Origin: Caldilinea sp. | GTDB lineage: Bacteria > Chloroflexota > Anaerolineae > Caldilineales > Caldilineaceae | Direction: 5' to 3' | Assembly (NCBI GenBank): GCA_025055055.1 | Contig: JANWYX010000202.1 | Location: 1 to 11,614, forward strand | Length of the DNA: 11,614 bases | Part shown: one piece after another, positions 1 to 11,614 of the stretch | How the letters are laid out: every line of letters starts with the position of its first letter | Position numbering within the stretch: the first letter of the stretch is position 1 | The notes under the pieces: model-generated | Seen by the model: only the letters and a program-made list of their open reading frames with translations | The model's database searches: none | What the model was told of the DNA's origin: nothing | Program-made: the position numbers and the translations under genes

Positions 1-126
1 GGCGCCCGCCTCGATCACCGTCTCCAGCACTCTGCCGGGATCTTCCAGTCCTTCGATCACGCCGTGCGTGCGGGCGTGGTCCATCGCTACGATCAATGCG
101 CGACCATCATTTCTGAGTACGGGCAT
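1..126 (-). CDS. DhnA/LacD-type class I aldolase, N-terminal part only
   Basis: This is the first 42 codons of a gene that continues past the left edge. The peptide opens MPVLRNDGRALIVAMDHART, then reads HGVIEGLEDPGRVLETVIEAGA. The ALIVAMDHA strand (residues 10-18) followed by a GLEDP loop and a helix ending in EAGA is the first beta-alpha unit of the class I fructose-bisphosphate aldolase/LsrF/LacD (DhnA, DeoC-like) TIM barrel. In that family a lysine further on forms the Schiff base; it is not visible here. The likely role is cleavage of a phosphorylated ketose produced from the oxidised polyol, which is inferred from the neighbouring dehydrogenases. The ATG at 126 has only a weak purine-rich stretch upstream, but a promoter lies at 186-214. 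The exact substrate cannot be read from this fragment. Confidence 0.7.
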   Translation of the reverse strand, partial: MPVLRNDGRALIVAMDHARTHGVIEGLEDPGRVLETVIEAGA

Positions 127-141
127 ATGATTTTTCCGTTC

Positions 142-214
<73 letters not shown>

Positions 215-282
215 GCCTCATAAAAACCTTTTAATGAAGACCATGGCACAGGCTTCGTTCTCTGTTCTTCATGCGCTCGATT

Positions 283-1359
283 TCACGTTGATTTCGTCAC
301 ATCGATGATGATCTTCACCACGTTGTCGGCATATTGTTCGTTCAACGCGTAGGCCTCGGGCGTGCGTTCGAGCGGAAAGCGATGGGAAACGACGCCTGTC
401 AGGTCGACGGCGCCGCTCGCCCACAACTTGACGGCGCGCGGGTAAACATGCTTCATGCGCCGCGACAGGCGAATCGTCAATCCCTTGCGCCGTGCGGTGG
501 AATGTTTCATCTCCAGTTTATCCGGGCCGGGAATGCCGACGAGCACAAGCCGTCCGCCCAGACGCGCCATCTCCGCTGCCCACTGGATCGAATGGTCCGC
601 CCAGGCGGCTTCGATGGCGATGTCGACGCCGCGGCCGGCGGTGGCCTGCTTGATGGCCGCCACAGGGTCTATCTCTCTGAAGTTGATCGGAACGCCGCCG
701 TAGCGCGCCGCCAGCGCCAGTCGCCATGGGAATTGATCGACGACGTAGACAGGATCGGCGCCTGCCAGACGCGCCACCTGTAAAATGTACAGCCCGATCG
801 GCCCTGCGCCGAGAACAACGGCGCTGTCCGCCACGCGCACTTTGGCCAGGTCAACGGCGTGGATGGCGATCCCGAGCGGCTCCAGCAGCGCTGCACTGGC
901 GTCGTCCATCGCATCCGGGATGGGAAAGCACGAGTGTGCGGGCATCAGCATATATTCGCTGAGGCTGCCGGGATCCGGATAGGTGCCGCAGAAATGTAGC
1001 CGATGACAGAGGTTGGGATGCCCCTGCTCACACATCTCGCAGCGGCCGCACGGCTGCGCCGGATCGACCGCCACGCGCGTCCCTGGCCTGAGCGACTGAA
1101 AATTGCCATCGTAGCTCTCCGGGCCGACCGCCTCCACCACGGCGGCAAATTCATGTCCCAAAATCAGCGGCGCCTCTACCACGGTGTCGCCGATGCGCGC
1201 ATCCTGATAGGTGTGCAGGTCGCTGCCGCATACGCCCACCGCCGTGACTCGCAGGAGTGCCTGTCCCGGCCCCGGTCGAGCAGGTTTGGGCACACGCTCG
1301 ACGCGCAGGTCGCGCGGGCCATGCAACCGAACTGCTAACATCGTGTCGACTGCTTCCAT
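283..1359 (-). CDS. Zinc-dependent MDR alcohol/polyol dehydrogenase (third of the cluster)
   Basis: A 358-residue medium-chain dehydrogenase of the sorbitol/threonine dehydrogenase type, predicted to oxidise a secondary alcohol of a polyol or sugar acid with NAD. Catalytic zinc ligands are visible as C44 (VCGSDLH), H69-E70 (GHE) and E160 (LEPL). The structural zinc lobe is intact with C104, C107, C110 and C118. The Rossmann motif GAGPIGL is at 184-190, and D208 at the end of the second beta strand favours NAD over NADP. Length is normal. Two starts are possible: ATG at 1359, or ATG at 1341, which gives the more typical MLAVRLHGP opening and has GGAAG about 11 bases upstream. The gene lies 162 bases downstream of the preceding dehydrogenase. 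Substrate is not identifiable; threonine dehydrogenase or a zinc-type sugar dehydrogenase are alternatives. Confidence 0.85.
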   Translation of the reverse strand: MEAVDTMLAVRLHGPRDLRVERVPKPARPGPGQALLRVTAVGVCGSDLHTYQDARIGDTVVEAPLILGHEFAAVVEAVGPESYDGNFQSLRPGTRVAVDPAQPCGRCEMCEQGHPNLCHRLHFCGTYPDPGSLSEYMLMPAHSCFPIPDAMDDASAALLEPLGIAIHAVDLAKVRVADSAVVLGAGPIGLYILQVARLAGADPVYVVDQFPWRLALAARYGGVPINFREIDPVAAIKQATAGRGVDIAIEAAWADHSIQWAAEMARLGGRLVLVGIPGPDKLEMKHSTARRKGLTIRLSRRMKHVYPRAVKLWASGAVDLTGVVSHRFPLERTPEAYALNEQYADNVVKIIIDVTKST

Positions 1360-1387
1360 TCCGAGTTTCGCTTTCTAAACTTTGTTC

Positions 1388-1426
1388 ACCGCAAAAGAGT
1401 TTGAGAAAACCGCAGAGACGCTCTGC
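1388..1426. repeat. Intergenic direct repeat with a 6-bp hairpin
   Basis: The 162-base gap 1360-1521 between two dehydrogenase genes holds two copies of a related 12-mer, ACCGCAAAAGAG (1388-1399) and ACCGCAGAGACG (1409-1420), set 21 bases apart. The second copy is part of a perfect inverted repeat, GCAGAG-ACG-CTCTGC (1412-1426). On the minus strand this reads as CTCTGC/CGTCTCTGCGGT/TTTTGCGGTGA, the style of a C-T-C/T-TGCG-rich intergenic repeat seen in many bacterial genomes; that comparison is from memory. There is no U tract after the hairpin on either strand, so it is not a standard terminator. I see no clear promoter in the gap. Confidence 0.45.
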
Positions 1427-1521
1427 AGAGAATCTGTGCATCTTTTGCGTCGCTTTGTTTTTCTTTTCCCAAAATCTATCCGCCATCGAGACGTCTGCAG
1501 CTTTTGTCATCACGACGATCG

Positions 1522-2547
<1,026 letters not shown>

Positions 2548-2587
2548 ACGAAGCGCTCCTTTGAGAGACGAAAATGCTTTTGGAAAC

Positions 2588-3397
<810 letters not shown>

Positions 3398-3502
3398 ACG
3401 TTCCTTCTCTCACTGGCTGTTACGCTGATAGGCGCAGCGTTCGCTTGAATTTCTTCTGCAAATCACTGCGCCCTGCATTGAAAGATTTTCGCTGAAAAAA
3501 AC

Positions 3503-4540
<1,038 letters not shown>

Positions 4541-4545
4541 AACTT

Positions 4546-4767
4546 TTATCCTTTTTTCACAATCCACACGCCCAAGATGATGCACAGCACGGTGCAAATC
4601 CAGACGGAAAGCCCCAAGGGCTCAATAAAGCGCATCCATAACAAGGATGCACCGATCCAGATCACGACGCTGATGAAGACGCGGTCGAAGGTATTGGTTT
4701 CGATGGGTAAAAAACCGCGGCGCCCTTTGTGCTCGACGGGCGCCTGAATGGGTTTTGCCTCCGTCAT
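4546..4767 (-). CDS. Small two-helix membrane protein, short DUF2160-like transporter accessory
   Basis: A 73-residue protein with a hydrophilic N-terminus (1-27) and two predicted membrane helices at about 28-46 and 50-70, ending in a basic VKKG tail. The segment RRGFLPIETNTFDRVFIS resembles the GFLPI-x-T-x-x-x-DR-x-FI core of DUF2160 proteins, which sit in glycerol/polyol ABC transporter operons of rhizobia and other bacteria; this is recognition from memory. The protein is shorter than those I recall and seems to lack a first membrane helix. It starts 4 bases after the second permease stop, with its GGAG site inside the permease end, and its own end carries the ribosome site of the xylitol-dehydrogenase-like gene. 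A role as an accessory membrane subunit of the transporter is inferred from context. Its function is unknown. Confidence 0.7.
   Translation of the reverse strand: MTEAKPIQAPVEHKGRRGFLPIETNTFDRVFISVVIWIGASLLWMRFIEPLGLSVWICTVLCIILGVWIVKKG
4549..4554 (-). promoter_or_regulatory. Ribosome binding site deciding the xylitol dehydrogenase start
   Basis: AAAGGA on the minus strand, eight bases before ATG 4540. It lies within the last codons of the small membrane protein gene, just before its TAA stop (4548-4546), and supports 4540 rather than 4597 as the start. Confidence 0.75.
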
Positions 4768-4771
4768 GTCA

Positions 4772-5626
<855 letters not shown>

Positions 5627-5635
5627 CGGTACACC

Positions 5636-6511
5636 TCACGCTTTCTGCTTGCCGACATTGGAAAGCGCCACAAAGAGCAACCAGCACAAAACAATGGTGA
5701 AATAAAGTACGAGCAAGGACATCGCCGAGCCATAGCCGTAATCGGTTTTGGGAAAGACGACGCGGAAAATATGCAGACCGATAAACGTGGTGGCGGTGCC
5801 CGGGCCGCCGTTGGTCAACATATATACTTCGTCCACAACGCGTAGAGCGTCCATCATCCGGATAAAGACCACGGTAAGGATCACCGGCATCATCATTGGA
5901 ATGGTCAGGTGACGGAACACCTGCCAGCGATTGGCGCCGTCCACCATCGCCTGTTCGAGCGGCTCTTTTGGGATGGCGGTCAGTCCCGCCAACAAGGTCA
6001 ACGTGACAAAAGGCGTCCAGTGCCAAACATCCATCAGCACGGCGGTTGCCCAAGCGTGAGAGGCGTAGGTGCCGATACGATATTCGATGCCAAACCAACG
6101 CTCCAGGAAATATGGGATCGGGCCGAAACCGGGAATCACCATCAATCGCCAGGTGGCGCCTACGGCGATCGGTGCTACAACCAAAGGAAGTACGTAAATG
6201 GTGCGAAAAAAGGCGCGCCCAGGGAACTGTCGCGTCAACGTTTGGGCAAGCAGGAATCCTAAAGAAAGCTCAATGACAACGACGGTAACCGTGTAGGCCA
6301 GAGTGCGCCAGAGGGCATCGAGAAACTCCTGGTCAAAGACGAGACGTCGGTAGTTATTGGCGCCTGTCCAAATCATGCCGCGAGTTGCAGCGAAGATATT
6401 CCAGTCGTGAAAGCCCACCCAAACGACGAATAGGAATGGCAGAAAGCCGACAATCCCCAACACCACGAGGGAGGGCGTCAAAAGCGTCCAGCCCAGGCGA
6501 TTTGAGCGCAT
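5636..6511 (-). CDS. Carbohydrate ABC transporter permease, MalF/UgpA type
   Basis: A 291-residue inner-membrane permease subunit with about six membrane helices. The opening RLGWTLLTPSLVVLGIVGFLPF (residues 5-26) is the typical first helix of the UgpA/LacF/MalF-like class. The EAA loop is at 186-209 (EQAMVDGANRWQVFRHLTIP), with E, A and G in place. The segment TNGGPGTAT (233-241) is the common family motif before the last helices. AAAGGAG lies eight bases before ATG 6511, making this start secure. It pairs with the MalG-type permease immediately downstream and receives substrate from the lipoprotein encoded upstream. Confidence 0.93.
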   Translation of the reverse strand: MRSNRLGWTLLTPSLVVLGIVGFLPFLFVVWVGFHDWNIFAATRGMIWTGANNYRRLVFDQEFLDALWRTLAYTVTVVVIELSLGFLLAQTLTRQFPGRAFFRTIYVLPLVVAPIAVGATWRLMVIPGFGPIPYFLERWFGIEYRIGTYASHAWATAVLMDVWHWTPFVTLTLLAGLTAIPKEPLEQAMVDGANRWQVFRHLTIPMMMPVILTVVFIRMMDALRVVDEVYMLTNGGPGTATTFIGLHIFRVVFPKTDYGYGSAMSLLVLYFTIVLCWLLFVALSNVGKQKA

Positions 6512-6533
6512 TGTGGGTCTCCTTTAGGAACGG

Positions 6534-6561
6534 GGGGGCGAGAGAATTGACCCTCGCCCCC
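6534..6561 (-). other. Stem-loop between the binding-protein and permease genes
   Basis: A perfect 9-bp inverted repeat, GGGGGCGAG (6534-6542) and CTCGCCCCC (6553-6561), with a 10-base loop, fills most of the 67-base gap after the binding-protein stop. On the minus-strand transcript the stem is followed by more C residues and no U tract, so it is not a standard intrinsic terminator. A stable hairpin in this position commonly protects the upstream mRNA end or partly stops RNA polymerase, giving more binding protein than permease. That role here is inference. Confidence 0.65.
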
Positions 6562-6578
6562 ATCTGTGCACGAAGTTG

Positions 6579-8059
<1,481 letters not shown>

Positions 8060-8066
<7 letters not shown>

Positions 8067-8169
8067 GTTTGAACTCTCCTTTTGTTTTGAAAGAACTGAT
8101 AAAACACTCTGTAGAACCTGACCATCGCAAGCAGGGAACAAGGTGTGAGTTGCAGGAATCACCTCCCTT
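8060..8169 (-). other. Leader of the binding-protein gene with an orphan strong Shine-Dalgarno sequence
   Basis: In the 123-base gap between lacI and the binding-protein gene, minus strand 8169-8157 reads AAGGGAGGTGATT, nearly the full complement of a 16S rRNA tail. It is about 95 bases upstream of the true start and no ATG follows at normal distance. A CTG sits six bases after GGGAGG (8155-8153). It opens a 31-codon frame, rich in Phe, Tyr, Val and Arg, whose TGA (8062-8060) overlaps the binding-protein start region. This could be a translated leader or chance. No convincing -35/-10 pair is visible in the gap. Confidence 0.3.
8074..8082 (-). promoter_or_regulatory. Ribosome binding site of the solute-binding protein gene
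   Basis: AAAGGAGAG on the minus strand is a near-ideal Shine-Dalgarno site seven to eight bases before ATG 8066. It fixes the start at the signal peptide methionine. Confidence 0.85.
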
Positions 8170-8189
8170 CTGCAGAATGTGTGAACCTG

Positions 8190-9194
<1,005 letters not shown>

Positions 9195-9214
9195 GGTGAA
9201 CCGATATGAGAGTT

Positions 9215-9231
9215 TTTGCAATTATGCTGCA
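9215..9231 (-). promoter_or_regulatory. 17-bp element shared with the aldolase promoter
   Basis: Minus strand TGCAGCATAATTGCAAA begins 4 bp after the lacI -10 box and matches 15 of 17 bases of the element at 180-164, which begins 5 bp after the aldolase -10 box. The equal placement over the expected transcription start suggests an operator for one shared regulator, plausibly the LacI protein encoded here. Confidence 0.5.
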
Positions 9232-9235
9232 GCCA

Positions 9236-9264
9236 ATTGTAATCGTTTTCAAGAAACTTGTCAA
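9236..9264 (-). promoter_or_regulatory. Promoter of lacI with an overlapping LacI-type operator
   Basis: Minus strand: perfect -35 TTGACA (9264-9259), 17-base spacer, and -10 TACAAT (9241-9236, 5/6 to consensus), with expected transcription start near 9229. Bases 9252-9237 read TTGAAAACGATTACAA, a CG-centred imperfect palindrome (6 of 8 half-site positions symmetric) of the kind bound by LacI-family proteins. It overlaps the -10 box and spacer, so binding would block RNA polymerase and suggests autoregulation. Confidence 0.7.
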
Positions 9265-9372
9265 GGGTTTTTCAATTGTACTTCGGCAACAGGAAGACCA
9301 ATTGCGCGGTTTGTGATAACATGCGTATGTTGGTGGCCGGAAGTACATTTTTGTTCCTGGAAAGGACGCACG

Positions 9373-10017
9373 ATGACGACGGACGTGAATAATTTCCGCA
9401 AAGAGTATCGCCTCGACCGTCTCTCGGAGGAGAGCGCGGGCAACGATCCGTTTGTGCTCTTTGAACGATGGTTTCGACTGGCCGGAGAGAGCGCCATCCA
9501 AGAGCCGAACGCCATGGCGCTGGCCACCGCCACCCCCAACGGCAGGCCGTCGGTGCGCATGGTGCTGCTCAAAGGATTCGACCGCAACGGATTCACCTTC
9601 TTCACCAGTTATGAAAGTCGCAAAGGGCGAGAGCTTGCCGTCAATCCGCACGCCGCCCTGCTCTTCTGGTGGGAACCAATCGAACGGCAGGTGCGCATCG
9701 AGGGTGTGGTAGAAAAGTTGTCCGCCAAAGAGTCCGACGAGTATTATTACAGCCGACCGCTCGGCAGCCGTCTTGGCGCATGGGCCTCTGAACAGAGCCG
9801 GGTCATCCCGAACCGTGAAATCCTGGACAGCCGGTTCGCCGAGCTGCAGGCCGAATACCGCGACAAACATCCTGACCGTCCTCCCTTCTGGGGCGGTTAT
9901 CGGGTGATTCCGGAGGTCTTTGAATTCTGGCAAGGCGGCGTGAACCGGCTGCACGACCGTCTCCGGTATCGTCGCCAACCGGACGGCGGCTGGTTGCGGG
10001 AACGTTTGGCGCCCTGA
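9373..10017 (+). CDS. pdxH: Pyridoxamine 5'-phosphate oxidase
   Basis: A 214-residue cytoplasmic FMN enzyme that oxidises pyridoxine or pyridoxamine 5'-phosphate to pyridoxal 5'-phosphate with oxygen, the last step of vitamin B6 synthesis and salvage. Family motifs are all present: RPSVRMVLLKG (58-68, FMN phosphate contact), FFTSYESRKG (76-85), RQVRIEG (105-111), SRPLGSRLGAWASEQS (127-142), PPFWGGYRV (170-178) and EFWQGGVNRLHDRL (184-197), with the closing RLAP. Length is normal. ATG 9373 follows AAAGGA at good spacing; a longer reading from 9061 would overlap lacI on the other strand and lacks family sequence. The 178-base divergent region to lacI has only a weak plus-strand promoter candidate (TGTGATAAC at 9312-9320). 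Dependence on oxygen suits an aerobic or facultative host. Confidence 0.96.
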   Translation: MTTDVNNFRKEYRLDRLSEESAGNDPFVLFERWFRLAGESAIQEPNAMALATATPNGRPSVRMVLLKGFDRNGFTFFTSYESRKGRELAVNPHAALLFWWEPIERQVRIEGVVEKLSAKESDEYYYSRPLGSRLGAWASEQSRVIPNREILDSRFAELQAEYRDKHPDRPPFWGGYRVIPEVFEFWQGGVNRLHDRLRYRRQPDGGWLRERLAP

Positions 10018-10056
10018 CGCCCGGCAAAGTTTAACGCAACGACTCCGATTGACTGC

Positions 10057-11614
10057 ATGGCTGTGATTGAACTGCTGGCGCGGTGGCGCAGCGACCCACA
10101 ATTTATGAGCAAAGTGGCCGCCTGGCGCACCCTGCCCGAGCAACCCGCCGTCTATGCGTCTGTGCCCCCGTCCCTGCATCGCGTGCTTCAACACGCGCTT
10201 GTCGCCTGCGGCGTGGAACGACTATACACGCATCAGCGCGACGCTGTAGAAGCCGCCTTGCGACGGGAAAATCTCGTCATTACAACGCCGACCGCCAGCG
10301 GCAAGACGCTTTGTTATAATTTGCCCATATTGCACACTCTATTGACAGAGGCCGCCGCCTGCGCGCTCTATCTGTTCCCCACCAAAGCGCTGGCGCACGA
10401 CCAATTGGCGGAGCTTCAGCGGTTGGCGAACGCCGTCGATGCCATCGAGCCTGCGCACCATCTGGCGTCGTCGATCGCCGCCTACGACGGCGACACGCCT
10501 CCGGCGCAGCGCAGTCGGATCCGCCAACAGGCGCGTCTGCTGCTGACCAACCCCGACATGCTGCACGTGACCATTCTGCCCAACCATACGCAATGGGCCC
10601 ACTTTCTGGCGGGGCTGCGTTGGGTGGTGATCGACGAGCTACACACCTATCGCGGCGTCTTCGGCAGCCACGTCGCCAACGTGCTGCGCCGCCTGCAGCG
10701 CGTGTGCCGCCATTACGGCGCTGCGCCCCGTTTCATTTGCACCAGCGCCACCATCGCCAACCCTACGCAGCTCGCCGAACGATTGATCGAGCAAGACGTG
10801 CATCTGATCAATCGCTCCACCGCCCCGCGCGGAGAGAAGCACATCATCCTGCTGAACACGCCGCCGGTGGACTGCGAAAAGGGCGTGCGCCGCGCCGCGG
10901 TGCTGGAGGCGGCCGATGTGGCGGCGGAATGCATCGACGCCGGTCTGCAGACGATTGTCTTTGGCCGCTCGCGCGCCGCCACCGAGTTGTTGCTCACCTA
11001 TCTGCGCGCAGGGCTGGAACGCCGGCGCAGCCGGGCTATTCAGCTATATCCTGAAGGCCGCAGCGCAATTGCGCGCAACCAGGCGCTCGTCGTCGCCGAG
11101 CACGTGCAGGGTTATCGAGGCGGTTACCTGCCTGCAGAGCGGCGCAACATCGAGGAAGGGCTGCGCAGCGGCCGCGTGCGTGGCGTCGTCGCCACCAATG
11201 CGTTGGAGCTGGGCATCGACATCGGCGGATTGGCTGCCGCCATCGTGTGTGGCTATCCGGGGAGCATCGCTGCGACGTGGCAGCAGTTCGGACGCGCCGG
11301 CCGCGCAACCGAGGCGGCGGTGGCCGTGCTGGTCGCCACCGCCGGCCTACTCGACCAGTATGTGATTCGCCACAGTGAATTTCTCTTCGAGCAGTCACCG
11401 GAGCATGCGCTGATCAACCCCGACAACCTGATGCTTCTCGTCGACCATGTGCGCTGCGCTGTGGCCGAGCTTCCTTTTCATCAGGAGGAATCGTTCGGCG
11501 CCAGCCCTTATCTACGCGACGTGCTTGCGCTGTTGACCGAGCAGGGTGAAGTGCAGCGCCATGGTGAACGCTTTTTCTGGAGCGGTTCCCGTCACCCGGC
11601 GCGCGAGGTGAGCC
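10057..11614 (+). CDS. mrfA: MrfA/YprA-type superfamily 2 DNA helicase, N-terminal 519 codons
   Basis: An open frame running off the right edge. Superfamily 2 motifs appear in order: Q-motif-like LYTHQ (56-60), Walker A PTASGKT (78-84, Lys83), Walker B DELH (193-196) followed by TYRGVFGSHVANVLRRL, motif III TSAT (229-232) and motif VI QQFGRAGR (409-416). The DELHTYRGVFGSH signature and the LINPDNLMLLVDHVRCAVAELPF segment after the second RecA lobe mark the MrfA/YprA (Hrq1-like) family, DNA repair helicases linked to mitomycin-type damage in Bacillus. The C-terminal zinc-binding (DUF1998) domain would lie beyond the window and is unseen. It begins 39 bases after pdxH on the same strand with no obvious Shine-Dalgarno, so joint transcription is likely. 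A Lhr-type helicase is a less likely alternative. Confidence 0.9.
   Translation, partial: MAVIELLARWRSDPQFMSKVAAWRTLPEQPAVYASVPPSLHRVLQHALVACGVERLYTHQRDAVEAALRRENLVITTPTASGKTLCYNLPILHTLLTEAAACALYLFPTKALAHDQLAELQRLANAVDAIEPAHHLASSIAAYDGDTPPAQRSRIRQQARLLLTNPDMLHVTILPNHTQWAHFLAGLRWVVIDELHTYRGVFGSHVANVLRRLQRVCRHYGAAPRFICTSATIANPTQLAERLIEQDVHLINRSTAPRGEKHIILLNTPPVDCEKGVRRAAVLEAADVAAECIDAGLQTIVFGRSRAATELLLTYLRAGLERRRSRAIQLYPEGRSAIARNQALVVAEHVQGYRGGYLPAERRNIEEGLRSGRVRGVVATNALELGIDIGGLAAAIVCGYPGSIAATWQQFGRAGRATEAAVAVLVATAGLLDQYVIRHSEFLFEQSPEHALINPDNLMLLVDHVRCAVAELPFHQEESFGASPYLRDVLALLTEQGEVQRHGERFFWSGSRHPAREVS

Noticed and set aside
4541..4597. 19-residue extension of the xylitol-dehydrogenase-like protein
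   Set aside because: It overlaps the small membrane protein gene in another frame; ATG 4540 has a good ribosome site and the family-standard N-terminus.
8067..8162. N-terminal extension of the binding protein from GTG 8162
   Set aside because: It would bury the lipoprotein signal peptide, and ATG 8066 has a near-ideal ribosome site.
8141..8164. Inverted repeat AGGTG/CACCT as a terminator after lacI
   Set aside because: Only 5 bp with a 14-base loop and no U tract on either strand.

Overview
The window is about 11.6 kb of moderately GC-rich bacterial chromosome. It reads best as a Chloroflexota (Caldilinea/Anaerolineae-like) genome. The grounds are a lipoprotein whose lipobox cysteine is followed by a Pro/Ala linker and a Glu-rich patch, actinobacterial/rhizobial-looking polyol genes in a non-proteobacterial setting, and a MrfA/YprA-type helicase. 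The assignment is inference from style; there is no rRNA or marker gene here.

From 1 to about 9194 everything lies on the minus strand and forms one sugar-alcohol (polyol) uptake and oxidation locus. In transcription order it holds: a LacI-family repressor (9194-8190); a lipoprotein solute-binding protein (8066-6579); two ABC permeases (6511-5636 and 5626-4772); a 73-residue two-helix membrane protein resembling a short DUF2160 protein (4767-4546); a xylitol-dehydrogenase-like MDR enzyme (4540-3503); a short-chain dehydrogenase of the arabinitol/sorbose reductase type (3397-2588); two further zinc MDR dehydrogenases (2547-1522 and 1359-283); and the first 42 codons of a DhnA-type class I aldolase (126 to beyond base 1). 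Spacing from the permeases to the xylitol-dehydrogenase-like gene is tight or overlapping. Gaps of 39-162 bases separate the later genes. The logic is import of a polyol, oxidation to a ketose by one or more NAD-dependent dehydrogenases, and later aldol cleavage. No transporter ATPase and no sugar kinase are in the window.

Two good sigma70-type promoters can be read on the minus strand, one before lacI (TTGACA-N17-TACAAT) and one before the aldolase (TTGACA-N17-TAGAGT). Both carry the same 17-bp element (15/17 identical), lying 4-5 bp downstream of the -10 box and thus over the expected start of transcription. The lacI promoter also has a CG-centred imperfect palindrome between its -10 and -35 boxes. 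This points to an autoregulated LacI regulon covering both ends of the cluster.

From 9373 to the right edge the strand changes. A clear pdxH (pyridoxamine 5'-phosphate oxidase, 9373-10017) is followed 39 bases later by the first 519 codons of a superfamily 2 helicase of the MrfA/YprA type that runs off the window. These two are housekeeping/repair genes with no evident link to the polyol locus. There is no CRISPR array, tRNA, rRNA, insertion sequence or phage gene that I can see. I found no wholly new multi-gene system. The most notable signals are the shared promoter element, the reduced DUF2160-like subunit in an ATPase-less transporter operon, the unusual leader before the binding-protein gene, and an intergenic repeat near 1388-1430.
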